From assembly GCA_020636745.1 (NCBI GenBank), contig JACJXH010000004.1, forward strand, positions 124,001 to 188,000: a stretch of DNA of 64,000 nt, in the 5' to 3' direction. The notes beneath the pieces are model-generated. The model was not told where the DNA came from. It did no database searches and saw only the letters and a program-made list of their open reading frames with translations. Origin of the DNA: Lentimicrobiaceae bacterium. Its GTDB lineage: Bacteria; Bacteroidota; Bacteroidia; Bacteroidales; Lentimicrobiaceae. Below, piece after piece: positions 44,395-53,273 of the stretch (the stretch's first letter is position 1; every line of letters starts with the position of its first letter). A program made the translations under genes and the position numbers.

Positions 44395-45558
44395 ATGGCA
44401 AGGATTTTAGTCATTGATGATGAGCGAAGCATTCGTAATACGCTGAAAGAAATTCTGGAGTATGAAGGTTACATAATGGATGAAGCTCCTGATGGCCCGG
44501 CTGCACTTGAACTCGCCGCCAAAGAAAAATATGATGTCATTTTATGCGACATTAAAATGCCACAAATGGATGGTATTGAAGTACTTGACAAGCTACTGTT
44601 AATCAACGACACTCCAGTGGTGATGATTTCAGGACACGGAAATATTGATACTGCGGTAGATGCCATCAAACGGGGGGCTTATGACTATATCTCGAAACCT
44701 CTTGACCTGAACCGCCTGCTGATAACCATCCGTAATGCCATGGAAAGGGGCAGTTTGATTAAAGAGACTAAAGTTCTGAAGAGAAAAGTCAGCAAGACAT
44801 TTGAAATGATTGGAGAATCGGAGCCCATACAACAAATCAGAAACATGATTGAGCGTGTTGCCCCAACCGATGCAAGAGTGCTGATTACAGGAAGCAACGG
44901 CACCGGAAAAGAGCTGGTAGCCCGCTGGTTACACGAGCTCAGCAACCGGGCAGAAGGACCATTTGTAGAAGTTAATTGTGCGGCAATCCCCGGAGAGTTA
45001 ATTGAAAGTGTTTTGTTTGGCCATGAAAAAGGTTCATTTACCTCAGCCATCAAACAACGCAAAGGCGACTTTGAACAGGCCAACGGGGGAACCTTATTCC
45101 TTGATGAAATCGGCGACATGAGTCTTTCTGCACAGGCAAAAGTATTGAGGGCGCTGCAGGAAAATAAAATTATGCGGGTTGGTGGCGAAAAAGAAATACC
45201 GGTAGATGTGCGCATAGTCGCTGCCACCAATAAAAACATACCCCTTGAAATTGAAAACAAAAATTTCAGAGAAGACCTTTATCACAGGCTGAGTGTTATT
45301 TTAATACATGTTCCTTCGCTGAACGAACGCAGGGAAGACATCCCATTGCTTGCCAATTATTTTATCACCGACATCTGCGAAAGCTCAGGCAAGCCCATGA
45401 TGGATTTTAATGAAGATGCACTCAAGGCATTACAGGATATTAACTGGACCGGTAATATCAGAGAACTACGAAACGTGGTTGAAAGGCTTGCTATACTGTG
45501 CGATGGCACAATCACTGCCGAGGATGTTGAAATGTATGCGCATCCGCTGAAAAGGTAG
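44395..45558 (+). CDS. NtrC-like response regulator lacking a DNA-binding domain
   Basis: 387 residues. The receiver domain (1-120) has Asp8/Asp9 and phospho-acceptor Asp52. The AAA+ domain (about 137-375) has GSNGTGKE (Walker A, 166-173), GGTLFLDEIGD (Walker B, 231-241) and sensor II GNIRELRN. The sigma-54 contact loop is GSFTSA (213-218) where the consensus is GAFTGA. The protein stops at YAHPLKR, directly after the AAA+ fold, so the usual Fis-type helix-turn-helix is missing. It may act from solution on sigma-54 polymerase or have another role. Gene follows the ABC exporter and converges on a hybrid kinase gene 9 bases away. Confidence 0.9.
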   Translation: MARILVIDDERSIRNTLKEILEYEGYIMDEAPDGPAALELAAKEKYDVILCDIKMPQMDGIEVLDKLLLINDTPVVMISGHGNIDTAVDAIKRGAYDYISKPLDLNRLLITIRNAMERGSLIKETKVLKRKVSKTFEMIGESEPIQQIRNMIERVAPTDARVLITGSNGTGKELVARWLHELSNRAEGPFVEVNCAAIPGELIESVLFGHEKGSFTSAIKQRKGDFEQANGGTLFLDEIGDMSLSAQAKVLRALQENKIMRVGGEKEIPVDVRIVAATNKNIPLEIENKNFREDLYHRLSVILIHVPSLNERREDIPLLANYFITDICESSGKPMMDFNEDALKALQDINWTGNIRELRNVVERLAILCDGTITAEDVEMYAHPLKR

Positions 45559-45567
45559 GCCTTAAAA

Positions 45568-48500
45568 TTACCTCACTTTCAGAAATATCTTCAACTTTTG
45601 GAACAACTCATCAGGATTAAATGGTTTTGAAACAAAATCATTCATTCCTGCCAGTGTAATTTTTTCCTGCACTTCTGATTTTAAGGAAGCTGTAAGTGCA
45701 ATTATCGGAATTGAAATAAAAGGCTCCTTCCCCCTGGCCCTGATGATGGATGAAGTCATATAGCCATCCATTTCAGGCATTTGTAAATCCATCAATATCA
45801 AATGGTAATATTCACGATTTAGTTTTTCAATAGCTTCAAGGCCATTGGAGGCTGAATCAACCTTCAGATTCCACTCCAGCATAAATTTGCGGGCTATCAG
45901 CTCATTAATCCTGTTATCCTCAACCAACAGAATACGCTGACCATTGAAAACCTGCCCTGACAAATCAACAGCGCCCTCGTTGTTAACTCCTCTGAAATCC
46001 TTACCTGGTTCCAGATCCAAAGTAAATGAAAACTCAGAACCTTTACCAGGTGCACTCTTCAGATGAATCTCACTACCCAACATTTCGAGTAATTTGCTGG
46101 TAATAGCCAGTCCTAGTCCTGTACCCCCATATTTTCTTGACGTTTCAGACGAGGCCTGCGTAAACTCACTGAAAATATGCTGTTGCATCTCCTGCGGTAT
46201 TCCTATTCCGGTATCAGCTACACTAAATTCAACCTGCACATGTGAGCCCGACTTTGACTTCTGAGAAATACTTATATCCACACTTCCGGTTTCAGTAAAC
46301 TTTATGGCATTGCTTACCAGATTATTAAGAATTTGCGAAATCCGCAAAGGATCACTTATAAAAAATAACGGAAGTTCTTCATCATAAGTCAGGTGAATAA
46401 GAATAGCTTTCTCATGGGCTTTATGCTGCATTGAGCTTACAACACCTTCAACCAGATTTTTCAGATTAAAATCAATCGATTCCAACTCAAGTTTTCCAGC
46501 TTCTATCTTGTTTAAATCGAGGATATCATTGATGAGTCCTAACAAATTCTCGGCAGAAAACTTAAGAATTTTCAAATCTTCCAGTTGTTCGGGCCGAGGA
46601 TTATTGCGCATCAGCAAATGAGTAATGCCGATAACCGCATTCATAGGTGTACGGATTTCGTGACTCATCACTGACAAAAACTGAGTTTTCGCTTTAGCGG
46701 CTTCTTCAGCCAGATTTTTTGCGACTTCCAGCTCCTGATTTTTAAAACTCAGGGCTTCATTCTTTTGAACTATTCGTTTATTTTGCTCTTCAATGTGTTG
46801 ATGCTGCAAAAGTATTTCATGAGTTCTTTCAGAAATCAGGGCCTCCAGTTTTTCATTATCGGATTTTAGCTTCCGGTAACGTCGAAGCATCAACACCCTG
46901 TATATCAATGCTAACGCAACAAACAGCAAGGCAAAAACCCACCAACGTTCATACCAGATGCGACTAACCCTGAATTCCCAGATAAGCGGGGTGCTATAAA
47001 TATAATTTCCTGATTGCCTGGCTCTTACTTTAAGTTTATATTCTCCGGGTTCGAGCCCTCCAATAACGATAATACCATTGTTGGCGATGACCATCCATGT
47101 TGAATCCAGGCCTTCAATCCATCGCTCATAAACCAGTTGCCGCGAGGGATACTCAGGAGAAGCCACCTGAAGGCTTATAAAACTTTTATTGCTGATTTTG
47201 CCAATACCCTGAGCAACTGCATGTTGGGGTACATTATTCAACAAAAAAGATTTCACGGCGGGCATAAGTGTTCGCCGGGGTTCATTCAGGATTTCAGAAA
47301 CAGCCATTCCGGCCAATGTTCCCGCCCACATTCTGTTCTCTCTATCGATAAGCAAACCGCGATATGCAATTGTTTTTGACGGCAATCCATTTCTTTCATC
47401 AAATTGCATATAATCTCCATTCTTATATCTGAAAAGGCCCTTATTATTGGCCAGCCAAACATAGCCCAAAGAATCAACGGCCACAGCCTTTACTGAATTT
47501 TCTGTAAGTTTACCTATGGCAGCTCTGTTATACACTCCGTTTTTAAAACACAATAAACCAAATGATGAACCTAACCAGATACTTCCATCGGGAGCACAAG
47601 CTATATCGTTCACATTCAGGTCTATATTTCGTTCAAAATCAACAGGCTTGCTCAGATTTACAAATTTATCCCCGGCAGGATCATACTCAAAAAGAAAGCC
47701 TGCATCTTTCATTCCACCAAAAAAAACTCTCCCATTTGCTGAAACGGCCAGTGAAATAGGCCTTGATAATACACCCTTGTCGGGGCCATAAAAACTCAGT
47801 AAAAAATCACTTGAAATTTTTATCATCGACTCGTTTTCATCCTGACAGGCCCAAATATTGCCAGCCTTATCAGGCATAAGCTTGAAAACTGCCTTTCCCC
47901 TGCTGCTCAGATTAAAATCTTTAAGTTTCTTTCCATTGAAATTACAAAACCAAATATGTGCATCAGTATCAGAAATCCAGAATCCATTTTCAACAGGAAG
48001 TACTTGCAGAGCAACAGAAGGTAACGAAAAAAGGGCTTCGGCCTGACCAGGATATGCAGAAGACGATTTAAAAATACGGGCTCCATCAGTAAAAAACAAT
48101 TCTCCGTTATCCGAATCACTCACACATTGGATATATGAAGTTGTAAATTGTGAAAACGGAGACCCAAAAAGCACTGTTTGCAGGAGTAAGATTCCAATAT
48201 CGGAAGAGACCCAAATATTATCATCATTATCAATAAATAAATGGTTCACAACCTTTTCGGGATACTGAGACACCAGTTTGAATGTATAATTATCACCCGC
48301 AACCGGTTCTAAAAAGAAAAGACCTTCAGCCCAGGTTCCTGCATAAATAATACCTTTTGAATTACGGGCCATATACGAAACATCCTTTTTGCTTACCAGC
48401 CTCAATCTGACTGTTGATTTTCCTGCAAAGGTTTTCAGTTCGAATAAGCCATTTCGTGTGGCAATTAAAATTACACCAGGCCTGACATTAAACACGGCAT

Positions 48501-49140
48501 TAATTCCTGATAAACTAAAAGGCAATGTGAGCTTTTCCAGTTTATCATTGCTTTCCAAATATCTGAATACAAAACCGGGTTCGGAAAAGGCAAAGAAATT
48601 CCCCAGGCCATCATCGGCAAAAGAGAAAGAACGGCTGAAATTATTGGTTGATACCTCGTTAGGAAGAATATATGTTTTAAACCCATTATCGGTATAGCGA
48701 TAAACCTTAGAATTATCAGACAACCACACCCGATTTTTTAAATCCGAATAAAACATCTTGGGAAACCACATCATCGAGTCAGACGGGTGAATACCTCCCT
48801 GAGCTATTGTTTCAAACCTGATTCCTCCTGATGATTCTCTGAAACGGCTGATACCCATATCAGAAGTGAGCAACATTTCGCCGCGCGGCAGGCAAATGAC
48901 AGACTTTGCATAAAGGCCTGGCAGCTCATCCTGGAAAAGCTTAAACTCACGACCGTCAAACCTCACAAGGCCATCGTCAGTAGCTGCCCAAATAATTCCA
49001 TTTTTATCGCGGACAACAGATTTGACAAGTGAAGAAGGCAACCCTTCCTCCTCGGTAAACCTGGTAAGCCTGAGCGATTGAGCGGAGGCTTGAAAAGCAG
49101 ACAATAACAGAATAAAAAATATAAAACAGAAGTTTCTCAC
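45568..49140 (-). CDS. Hybrid sensor histidine kinase/response regulator with beta-propeller sensor
   Basis: 1190 residues. After a signal peptide (to about residue 20) come two-component-regulator propeller repeats (about 25-640; GIIWAATDDGLVRFDG, GSIWLGSSFGLLCFKNG, RMWAGTLAGMAVSE), a Y_Y_Y domain (about 660-725) and one membrane helix (about 730-752). Inside the cell follow a coiled coil, HisKA with His827 (SVMSHEIRTPMNAVIG), HATPase_c (NLVSNAIKFTE, GTGLGLAITSKL) and a C-terminal receiver with Asp1118 in LILMDLQMPEMDG. Unlike polysaccharide-utilisation hybrid regulators it has no AraC-type DNA-binding domain, so phosphate must pass to another protein. The periplasmic ligand is unknown. Confidence 0.92.
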   Translation of the reverse strand: MRNFCFIFFILLLSAFQASAQSLRLTRFTEEEGLPSSLVKSVVRDKNGIIWAATDDGLVRFDGREFKLFQDELPGLYAKSVICLPRGEMLLTSDMGISRFRESSGGIRFETIAQGGIHPSDSMMWFPKMFYSDLKNRVWLSDNSKVYRYTDNGFKTYILPNEVSTNNFSRSFSFADDGLGNFFAFSEPGFVFRYLESNDKLEKLTLPFSLSGINAVFNVRPGVILIATRNGLFELKTFAGKSTVRLRLVSKKDVSYMARNSKGIIYAGTWAEGLFFLEPVAGDNYTFKLVSQYPEKVVNHLFIDNDDNIWVSSDIGILLLQTVLFGSPFSQFTTSYIQCVSDSDNGELFFTDGARIFKSSSAYPGQAEALFSLPSVALQVLPVENGFWISDTDAHIWFCNFNGKKLKDFNLSSRGKAVFKLMPDKAGNIWACQDENESMIKISSDFLLSFYGPDKGVLSRPISLAVSANGRVFFGGMKDAGFLFEYDPAGDKFVNLSKPVDFERNIDLNVNDIACAPDGSIWLGSSFGLLCFKNGVYNRAAIGKLTENSVKAVAVDSLGYVWLANNKGLFRYKNGDYMQFDERNGLPSKTIAYRGLLIDRENRMWAGTLAGMAVSEILNEPRRTLMPAVKSFLLNNVPQHAVAQGIGKISNKSFISLQVASPEYPSRQLVYERWIEGLDSTWMVIANNGIIVIGGLEPGEYKLKVRARQSGNYIYSTPLIWEFRVSRIWYERWWVFALLFVALALIYRVLMLRRYRKLKSDNEKLEALISERTHEILLQHQHIEEQNKRIVQKNEALSFKNQELEVAKNLAEEAAKAKTQFLSVMSHEIRTPMNAVIGITHLLMRNNPRPEQLEDLKILKFSAENLLGLINDILDLNKIEAGKLELESIDFNLKNLVEGVVSSMQHKAHEKAILIHLTYDEELPLFFISDPLRISQILNNLVSNAIKFTETGSVDISISQKSKSGSHVQVEFSVADTGIGIPQEMQQHIFSEFTQASSETSRKYGGTGLGLAITSKLLEMLGSEIHLKSAPGKGSEFSFTLDLEPGKDFRGVNNEGAVDLSGQVFNGQRILLVEDNRINELIARKFMLEWNLKVDSASNGLEAIEKLNREYYHLILMDLQMPEMDGYMTSSIIRARGKEPFISIPIIALTASLKSEVQEKITLAGMNDFVSKPFNPDELFQKLKIFLKVR

Positions 49141-49187
49141 AATAACTATATAACACGCGAGATTAACAACAATAAAAGTACAAAGTT

Positions 49188-49220
49188 TTGGCCAAGCATA
49201 GTAATTAATGCTTAATTTTG
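49188..49220 (+). promoter_or_regulatory. tmRNA promoter
   Basis: TTG at 49188-49190, 22 bases, TAATTTTG at 49213-49220. It predicts a start at the 5' end of the mature tmRNA or a few bases before. The spacer is slightly longer than in the other promoters here. The region is shared with the divergent hybrid-kinase gene. Confidence 0.6.
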
Positions 49221-49232
49221 CAGATTGTAACC

Positions 49233-49601
49233 GGGGATGACCGGTTTTGACAGCAAGGAAGTGGTATTGTAAGCATGCCGGGCGTTGTAAGCGTGGCCCG
49301 TAAATCCCAACTTACACAGCCAATAACTGGCAACGATTACAATTACGCGTTAGCCGCTTAATCCAAGATTAAGCCGCTTTCTGCTCCCCGGGAAGCCTCG
49401 CGTGGCCGCGTCCCGTCAGGAGCATCACAAATGCCACGATAAGACAGGTAAGGCCCTGGTGCCTGTACGAAAACCAAAAGGAATAAGGAAATAGTTGGGC
49501 GGTTTTCTCCCTGCCTTTTCCCGACAATCAACTGAAAACTAAGCTTGTAGAAAGCACTATTGCTGCTTGTTTGGACGCGGGTTCGACTCCCGCCATCTCC
49601 A
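49233..49601 (+). ncRNA. ssrA: Transfer-messenger RNA
   Basis: About 369 bases. It rescues stalled ribosomes by acting as alanyl-tRNA and then as mRNA for a degradation tag. The 5' end GGGGATGACCGGTTTTGACA pairs with the 3' CATCTCC to form the acceptor stem. The T arm reads GCGGGTTCGACTCCCGC. The tag frame at 49329-49361 encodes GNDYNYALAA and stops at TAA; the ALAA end is the protease-recognition form. The 3' CCA is not encoded (ACAAAA follows). A terminator follows within 2 bases. Confidence 0.97.
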
Positions 49602-49602
49602 C

Positions 49603-49636
49603 AAAAAGCCTGTAAATCAAAGATTTACAGGCTTTT
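49603..49636 (+). terminator. tmRNA terminator
   Basis: AAAAGCCTGTAAATC / GATTTACAGGCTTTT around a 3-base loop and followed by T residues, immediately after the mature 3' end. Confidence 0.9.
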
Positions 49637-49671
49637 TTAATGATTTATCAATTTCCCACCAAATGCTTGCG

Positions 49672-49679
49672 TACTTTTG
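49672..49679 (+). promoter_or_regulatory. -7 element TACTTTTG of the methyltransferase gene
   Basis: Exact TAnnTTTG match 25 bases before ATG 49705, after the tmRNA terminator. The upstream element is weak (TTTCC). Confidence 0.5.
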
Positions 49680-49704
49680 CATTTTACTTATCAAATTAAC
49701 CTCA

Positions 49705-50883
49705 ATGTCTGCAACTGAAAACATGAGTGCTGTCGCACGCATCATTTCCGAAAATTTCGATACCGGCAACTTTATTAAACTTACACTTAGCAACAAACGA
49801 ACCAAAAGCAATGATCTGGACAATGTATTTGTACGGCCGGTTATGATTAAGAATCAGGCATTACTATCCTTTGTTTTCAGGCACACCACCAAAGATGTAA
49901 CCCGAAACCTTCAGGTTGATGCAGCTATTGAGGAAATCACCACTTTACTTAATACCCAGTTTTTTAATGCCGACATATTTACCACTCATGCCGATTATGT
50001 ATTTATGAGCAACAAAAGAGGGAATTCCAAACTCCTGAAAAAACCAGCCTCGTCAGCTGAACTTCCGGTTTTCAGACACGACAAAATGAAACAACGCCTG
50101 ATAACCGCCGAGCATAATATTTATTTGCGTGATCTCGGTGTTCTGACCTCTGAATGGAAAGTCAAAAATGACATGCAGGACAAATTCAGGCAGATTAACA
50201 AGTATGTTGAGATTATTGACGGTATCCTGAAAGGAGATGAAATAAAAGACAAATTTTCAATAGTTGACATGGGGTCCGGCAAAGGATATCTCACCTTTGC
50301 ACTTTACGATTTTTTAAAGAATAAGCAGCAAAAGCATATCAGAATGACAGGCGTTGAATTAAGGCCCGATTTGGTTGAAAAATGCAACAAAATTGCCAAA
50401 GATGCTGCATTTACCGAACTCAGTTTTACAGAGGGCAGCATTGGAAAAGCCGAATTACCTGCTTTCGACATGATTATTGCTTTGCACGCCTGCGATACAG
50501 CCACCGATGAAGCCATTTACCGGGGAATATCGGCCCAAGCCCCGGTGATAGTATGCGCCCCCTGTTGCCATAAGCAAATCAGAAAACAGATAAATCCAGA
50601 CAACATCCTGAAAGAGATTACCAGACATGGCATTCTGGAAGAGCGTCAGGCCGAAATGCTTACTGACACCATCAGAGCAATGATTATGGAAGCATATGGA
50701 TATAAAACCAGGGTATTTGAATTTATTGCGACCGAACACACGCCCAAAAACGTTTTGATTGCAGGAACAAGAAAAAAGGCAGTTTTGGTTCCTGATGCTG
50801 AAGTATTAAACCGAATAGCTCAACTAAAAGCTCAGTTCGGAATTGAATATCACCACCTTGAACGCCTGCTGGGCATCGGATAA
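49705..50883 (+). CDS. Class I SAM-dependent methyltransferase (Methyltransf_32-like)
   Basis: 392 residues with the start at ATG 49705. The open frame begins inside the tmRNA gene, but that part is not coding. The SAM-binding motif is VDMGSGKGYLTFALY (Gly-rich loop at 190-196), with the motif II acidic end MTGVELRPDLVEKC. The later LHACDTATDEAI and CAPCCHKQIRKQ segments are typical of Methyltransf_32 proteins, related to eukaryotic METTL25 and tRNA methyltransferase TRMT13. An N-terminal domain of ~140 residues may bind RNA. The substrate is not known; RNA is a reasonable guess. Confidence 0.8.
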   Translation: MSATENMSAVARIISENFDTGNFIKLTLSNKRTKSNDLDNVFVRPVMIKNQALLSFVFRHTTKDVTRNLQVDAAIEEITTLLNTQFFNADIFTTHADYVFMSNKRGNSKLLKKPASSAELPVFRHDKMKQRLITAEHNIYLRDLGVLTSEWKVKNDMQDKFRQINKYVEIIDGILKGDEIKDKFSIVDMGSGKGYLTFALYDFLKNKQQKHIRMTGVELRPDLVEKCNKIAKDAAFTELSFTEGSIGKAELPAFDMIIALHACDTATDEAIYRGISAQAPVIVCAPCCHKQIRKQINPDNILKEITRHGILEERQAEMLTDTIRAMIMEAYGYKTRVFEFIATEHTPKNVLIAGTRKKAVLVPDAEVLNRIAQLKAQFGIEYHHLERLLGIG

Positions 50884-50909
50884 TCAAAACGCAAAAAGAC
50901 ATAACAAAC

Positions 50910-50947
50910 ACTCCCTGACTTCTATCAGAAAAAGTCAGGGAGTTTTT
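50910..50947. terminator. Bidirectional terminator
   Basis: ACTCCCTGACTT / AAGTCAGGGAGT with T residues on the plus side, between the convergent methyltransferase and DUF5020 genes. Confidence 0.85.
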
Positions 50948-50971
50948 TATTTTCAGGAAATCTGTTTACTA

Positions 50972-51673
50972 TCAGAAAGTCCATTTTGCGCCGAGTGTGG
51001 GATTCAAACGAAAACCCTTTACCGCGCCAAAATTACACCCGATTTCAACCTCCGAACCGAGAGATATATTTTCGGTAAAATTATACCACAACTGAGGTTC
51101 TGACAGGAAAATGAACTTAGTTTCTTTTATCTGCTCGTTTTCAGCAAAAAAATTATCTTCCCTCCAGAAATCGGCAAAACCACTGAATGTCAGTTTGTTA
51201 TTCAACATATTCATGTACCAGACTCCGGTTAGCTGAAAAGAAGCATCATGCTTATCGCGAATATATTTATACAACATCTGTATGGTAAAACCTCGCGAAA
51301 AATCAGCATTATTGTAGTTATATTCCAAACCACCAAGCCAGGCATCATTAATAGTATAAGCATTATTGGCTTCGCCTGCCACATACTGCCCAAAACCACC
51401 ATTATACTCAACATGGGCTGCAAAAGGGCCTTTCCCCAGGTTGAGCGCACGTGCAATTTCCCAATAGGCCATGCTAACTCCTTTTACATCACCCACATTA
51501 TAATCCATATCAACAAAGAAAAATGTACTTCCCCATTTATCGGATTTAAACATTTCTACAGTTGAAGTTGCATAACTGCGGTCCTTGCCGAAATCATAAT
51601 GCAACTGCACATTTTGAGCATTCAGTAAACAAGACAGGAAAATCAACAGAATAATCAGGTAATTCTTTTTCAT
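50972..51673 (-). CDS. DUF5020 outer-membrane protein
   Basis: 233 residues with the start at ATG 51673 (MKKNYLIILLIFLSCLLNAQ, signal peptide). The frame upstream to 51757 overlaps the promoter and is not coding. NVQLHYDFGKDRSYATSTVE, GSTFFFVDMDYN and the alternating pattern up to the terminal NPTLGAKWTF fit DUF5020, a Tsx-like beta-barrel family of Bacteroidota. It probably forms a barrel in the outer membrane; substrate unknown. Monocistronic. Confidence 0.8.
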   Translation of the reverse strand: MKKNYLIILLIFLSCLLNAQNVQLHYDFGKDRSYATSTVEMFKSDKWGSTFFFVDMDYNVGDVKGVSMAYWEIARALNLGKGPFAAHVEYNGGFGQYVAGEANNAYTINDAWLGGLEYNYNNADFSRGFTIQMLYKYIRDKHDASFQLTGVWYMNMLNNKLTFSGFADFWREDNFFAENEQIKETKFIFLSEPQLWYNFTENISLGSEVEIGCNFGAVKGFRLNPTLGAKWTF

Positions 51674-51706
51674 AGTTCGGTATTTGAATATAAAATTTTG
51701 AGGGTG

Positions 51707-51735
51707 CAAAAATAGTTGAATGTGGTGAAATTCAA
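51707..51735 (-). promoter_or_regulatory. Promoter of the DUF5020 gene
   Basis: On the minus strand TTG (complement 51733-51735), 18 bases, TATTTTTG (51707-51714). It lies 34 bases before ATG 51673 and supports that start. Confidence 0.65.
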
Positions 51736-51879
51736 ACATATAATATTCTATTGACACCCAATAAGCCTGTACTTCCCTGTTTTTTAAACACTTAAAAACC
51801 CTACAATAATTCCCTGCAAAGAATCAGCAAATCAAATAAATAAAAGAAAAAAAAGATGGGCAATGCACCGATTCTCAGC

Positions 51880-52356
51880 TTACAACAGGCGATCAATCTC
51901 GGTTCGATAATCATACTGTAAATCTTCATGAAGGGATGCCACGGTTTTTTTTATTTTCAACAATTGATTCTGATAGAGGTTTTGCAGTGACGGCACACTT
52001 CTGAAATCAATGCCCGATTCGTTCAAACAGGAACAGAAAAAAATAAGCAATTCAGCTTCAATGCGTTTATTTCCGGCGTATCTGACATACTTATTCACAT
52101 TTCTGAGAATTTTTCGAATGCTTTTGCGGATAAAAAAAACCTGAGAAGTATTGATTTCGGTGAATTGCTTCTTAATTTCATCCTTTACACGGTTTATAAA
52201 AGCCAATTCGTCATCAGCTTCGAAAAGCAGGTAAGCAAGCAACTCTTTATTATCCTTTTTGTAGCGGGCCAGTTTCAAACAAAGCTCCTGCAGTTGCTTT
52301 GATGAAAGATTTGCGAGTTCCTGTCTGATAAAATTCAGCGAAGCCGGTTTATTCAT
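51880..52356 (-). CDS. Conserved-looking hypothetical protein linked to DUF3820
   Basis: 158 residues, predicted all-helical and strongly basic/charged (NFIRQELANLSSKQLQELCL, FIRKSIRKILRNVNKYVRYA). No catalytic motif, signal peptide or membrane helix is visible. Its start overlaps the stop of the DUF3820 gene by 4 bases (ATGA-type overlap), so the two are translationally coupled and probably functionally linked. I do not recognise the family; a nucleic-acid-binding role would fit the charge but is speculation. Confidence 0.65.
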   Translation of the reverse strand: MNKPASLNFIRQELANLSSKQLQELCLKLARYKKDNKELLAYLLFEADDELAFINRVKDEIKKQFTEINTSQVFFIRKSIRKILRNVNKYVRYAGNKRIEAELLIFFCSCLNESGIDFRSVPSLQNLYQNQLLKIKKTVASLHEDLQYDYRTEIDRLL

Positions 52357-52589
52357 TTATGTTGCTGTTTAAGAGGCACCAGCAGATATTCGAGTCCATT
52401 AAGCTTTATTTCGTAAATAGTTTGCAGCAACATGCCAAGTTTCCCTTCCGGAAAGCCTTTGCGTTGAAACCATTCGAGATAAGACACAGGCAGGTTGCAC
52501 AAAAAAGTGCCTTTGTATTTGCCAAAAGGCATTTTCATTTCGACCAGCTGAAGCAACAGCCGGGAATCTGGACCCATAAAATCAGGCAT
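52353..52589 (-). CDS. DUF3820 family protein
   Basis: 78 residues. MPFGKYKGTFLCNLPVSYLE followed by WFQRKGFPEGKLGMLLQTIY is the DUF3820 signature, a small family related to exonuclease-associated and putative virulence-regulator domains. It starts a two-gene unit with the 158-residue protein. Molecular function unknown. Confidence 0.8.
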   Translation of the reverse strand: MPDFMGPDSRLLLQLVEMKMPFGKYKGTFLCNLPVSYLEWFQRKGFPEGKLGMLLQTIYEIKLNGLEYLLVPLKQQHK

Positions 52590-52657
52590 TGGAAACGGTG
52601 TTTAAAATTAAAATCCGATAAATGCAATATAATTAATGAATTACGCAGTTTACTGCA

Positions 52658-53239
52658 TTATTGTTGCTGAAGGACAGTTTGGGTATCAACAACCTTCGCA
52701 TAGGGGCGCAAGGAAGCAAGCGTTGAAAAGTGAACATCTTCCGCCTTTACCACCTTATCACCATAAGTAAGGTCTTTGGTGGCACAAGCATCCCCGACGA
52801 CAGTGCAATCAAATCCGAAATCTGCGGCTGCCCGTGTGGCGGCTTCAAGACACATGTGTGTTTGCATTCCGCAAAGGACAAGTTTTGTCACCTTGTTATC
52901 GTGCAGATACTCAAGCAATCCGGTATGTAAGAAACTGTTTACTTCATTTTTTACAAACACTTTTTCACCGGGCAAAGGTTTCACATTTTCATGAATATCG
53001 CTTTGCGGGCCTTCGCCATGCTTAACATGAATAACCAAAAAACCTTTGTTCCTGAAAGCATCCAGCACAAGTGCCGCATTTTCACTTGCCTGAACCGGGT
53101 TTACCAAAGCCGAGGCTCCTCCCTCAAAATAAAAATCCTGGATATCGATGAGCAAAAGGGCTGTTTTTGCATCATCGGTCTGAGCATAAATAAATGCAGG
53201 AAACATCAGACAAAGCAGAACAATAATTTTTTTCATCAT
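52658..53239 (-). CDS. Exported isochorismatase-family cysteine hydrolase
   Basis: 193 residues. A signal peptide (MMKKIIVLLCLMFPAFIYAQ) precedes an isochorismatase-like fold. The catalytic triad is visible: Asp32 in LLLIDIQDFYF, Lys97 in VFVKNEVNSF and Cys130 in CGMQTHMCLEAATRAA. The family includes nicotinamidases and other amidases or vinyl-ether hydrolases; the substrate cannot be told from the sequence. Periplasmic location is unusual for the family. It is the last gene of the GH13-GH125 run, 34 bases after GH125. Confidence 0.88.
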   Translation of the reverse strand: MMKKIIVLLCLMFPAFIYAQTDDAKTALLLIDIQDFYFEGGASALVNPVQASENAALVLDAFRNKGFLVIHVKHGEGPQSDIHENVKPLPGEKVFVKNEVNSFLHTGLLEYLHDNKVTKLVLCGMQTHMCLEAATRAAADFGFDCTVVGDACATKDLTYGDKVVKAEDVHFSTLASLRPYAKVVDTQTVLQQQ

Positions 53240-53273
53240 TTCAAAAATTCAGGGTTTAGAACTGGTCAAAACT

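Noticed and set aside
49567..49704. N-terminal extension of the methyltransferase frame into the tmRNA gene
   Set aside because: The first codons overlap the tmRNA 3' end and its terminator; ATG 49705 follows a -7 box and is the credible start.
49560..49720. Mobile element integrated at the tmRNA 3' end
   Set aside because: tmRNA genes are frequent integration sites, but there is no integrase and no repeat of the 3' end in the window.
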